A DNA stretch of 5,928 bases from Planctomycetota bacterium (GTDB lineage Bacteria; Planctomycetota; Phycisphaerae; WQYP01): contig JAKAZF010000204.1 in assembly GCA_021826605.1 (NCBI GenBank), positions 1 through 5,928 of the forward strand. Reading direction: 5' to 3'. Numbering within the stretch: the first letter of the stretch is position 1; the number at the start of each line of letters is the position of its first letter. Shown here in pieces: positions 5,323-5,928 of the stretch. The notes below the pieces were generated by a model. It was given only the letters and a program-made list of their open reading frames with translations, did not search any database and was not told where the DNA came from. Position numbers and translations under genes: made by a program.

Positions 5323-5928
5323 AATGTCCCGATAATGTCCTGCACCCTGTTGTGACCTTTGCGCCGCAGATAATCCCGCAGGCCGTCACAAATCTTATTG
5401 GGGATCGCGGGATCGATAAACAGGGCCGTTCCCACTGCCAGGCCTGTAGCACCCGCCAGCAGAAATTCCACCGCATCCTGCCAGGTTTGAATGCCGCCCA
5501 TGCCGATGATCGGGATCGCGTGAGCTTTGGCCACCTGCGTATAAACGCGATGTACCATAAACACCGCAATAGGTTTTATCGCCGGACCACTTAACCCGCC
5601 GGTGCCGTTAGCCAGCATGGGCCGGCCTTTTTCAATATCGATAACCATCGCCGTGAAGGTGTTGATCAGCGACAAGCAATCCGCACCGGCCTCTACAGCG
5701 GCGCGGGCGGTGACGGCCACATCGGCAACATTGGGTGAAAGCTTTACAATCAGGGTGGTGCGCTTCACCCGTTTGCGCACGGCGGCTACCAGTTCCGCCA
5801 ATCGCACCGGATCAGTTCCAAAACTCAGACCATTTTTTACATTCGGACAACTCACATTGAGTTCAATGCCCTGCACGACCGGTAATTCCTGATCCAGTCG
5901 TTCTGCAACATCGGCGTAATCAGATCGG
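5313..5928 (-). CDS. pyrD: Dihydroorotate dehydrogenase, class 1B catalytic subunit (5' end outside window)
   Basis: PyrD oxidises dihydroorotate to orotate, the fourth step of pyrimidine synthesis, using FMN in a cytoplasmic TIM barrel. The last 204 residues are present; about 100 N-terminal residues lie beyond the window, since the frame stays open to its edge (the GTG at 5876 is internal: the codons before it read RSDYADVAERLDQELPV). Visible motifs: ELNVSCPNV, whose Cys (codon 5847-5849) is the expected catalytic base; IVKLSPNV with the FMN-binding Lys; SLINTFTAMVIDIEKGRP, then TGGLSGPAIKPIA, which marks class 1B rather than 1A or 2; IPIIGMGGI and GLAVGTALF for FMN phosphate binding. Class 1B enzymes work with PyrK, an FAD/2Fe-2S subunit, and NAD+. 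No pyrK lies downstream here; it could be upstream, outside the window. The gene converges on the resB operon. Confidence 0.93.
   Translation of the reverse strand, partial: RSDYADVAERLDQELPVVQGIELNVSCPNVKNGLSFGTDPVRLAELVAAVRKRVKRTTLIVKLSPNVADVAVTARAAVEAGADCLSLINTFTAMVIDIEKGRPMLANGTGGLSGPAIKPIAVFMVHRVYTQVAKAHAIPIIGMGGIQTWQDAVEFLLAGATGLAVGTALFIDPAIPNKICDGLRDYLRRKGHNRVQDIIGTLRI

Noticed and set aside
5874..5876. GTG at 5876 as the pyrD start
   Set aside because: The frame continues upstream to the window edge with PyrD-like sequence, and starting there would remove about a third of the TIM barrel.
5352..5892. Plus-strand frames of 80 and 96 codons inside pyrD
   Set aside because: The minus strand encodes uninterrupted PyrD motifs throughout this stretch.

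Overview
The window reads as a chromosomal piece of a Planctomycetota-like bacterium, perhaps of the Phycisphaerae. This is inferred from gene content only: a split ResB/CcsA (System II) cytochrome c synthase whose CcsA half carries a large N-terminal extracytoplasmic domain, a DUF1844 protein with an N-terminal 'DWKxQAxxEKExL' segment, and an intergenic spacer built of degenerate 9-bp ATCCGCGTN units. No 16S rRNA or other marker gene is present, so the assignment is tentative.

Layout. Bases 1-118 hold a promoter region: a CRP-type palindrome (15-32) placed at class II distance from a TACAAT -10 element (54-59). Four same-strand genes follow with gaps of 24, 43 and 50 nt and look like one operon: resB (119-2209), ccsA (2234-4171), an OsmC-family gene (4215-4610) and a DUF1844 gene (4661-5074). 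A 238-bp non-coding spacer (5075-5312) then holds a 17-bp direct repeat, two hairpins and a long imperfect inverted repeat made of 9-mers. The window ends in the 3' two-thirds of a convergent pyrD gene (class 1B dihydroorotate dehydrogenase, minus strand, 5313 to beyond 5928).

How the genes work together. ResB and CcsA together form the membrane synthase that moves haem across the cytoplasmic membrane and attaches it to CXXCH motifs of exported apocytochromes c. All four histidines expected for this system can be placed (ResB His138; CcsA His455, His602 and His641), as can the WWD haem-binding loop. The OsmC-like protein keeps both redox cysteines and may deal with peroxides or reactive sulfur. 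The DUF1844 protein has no known function. The CRP-type site suggests that the operon responds to a CRP/FNR-family regulator, which would fit control of respiration. PyrD belongs to pyrimidine synthesis and is probably unrelated to the operon.

No wholly new system is evident. The points most worth a second look are the class II promoter architecture, the ~50-residue cytoplasmic insert in CcsA, the uncharacterised CcsA N-terminal domain, and the 9-mer inverted repeat that runs up to the pyrD stop codon.
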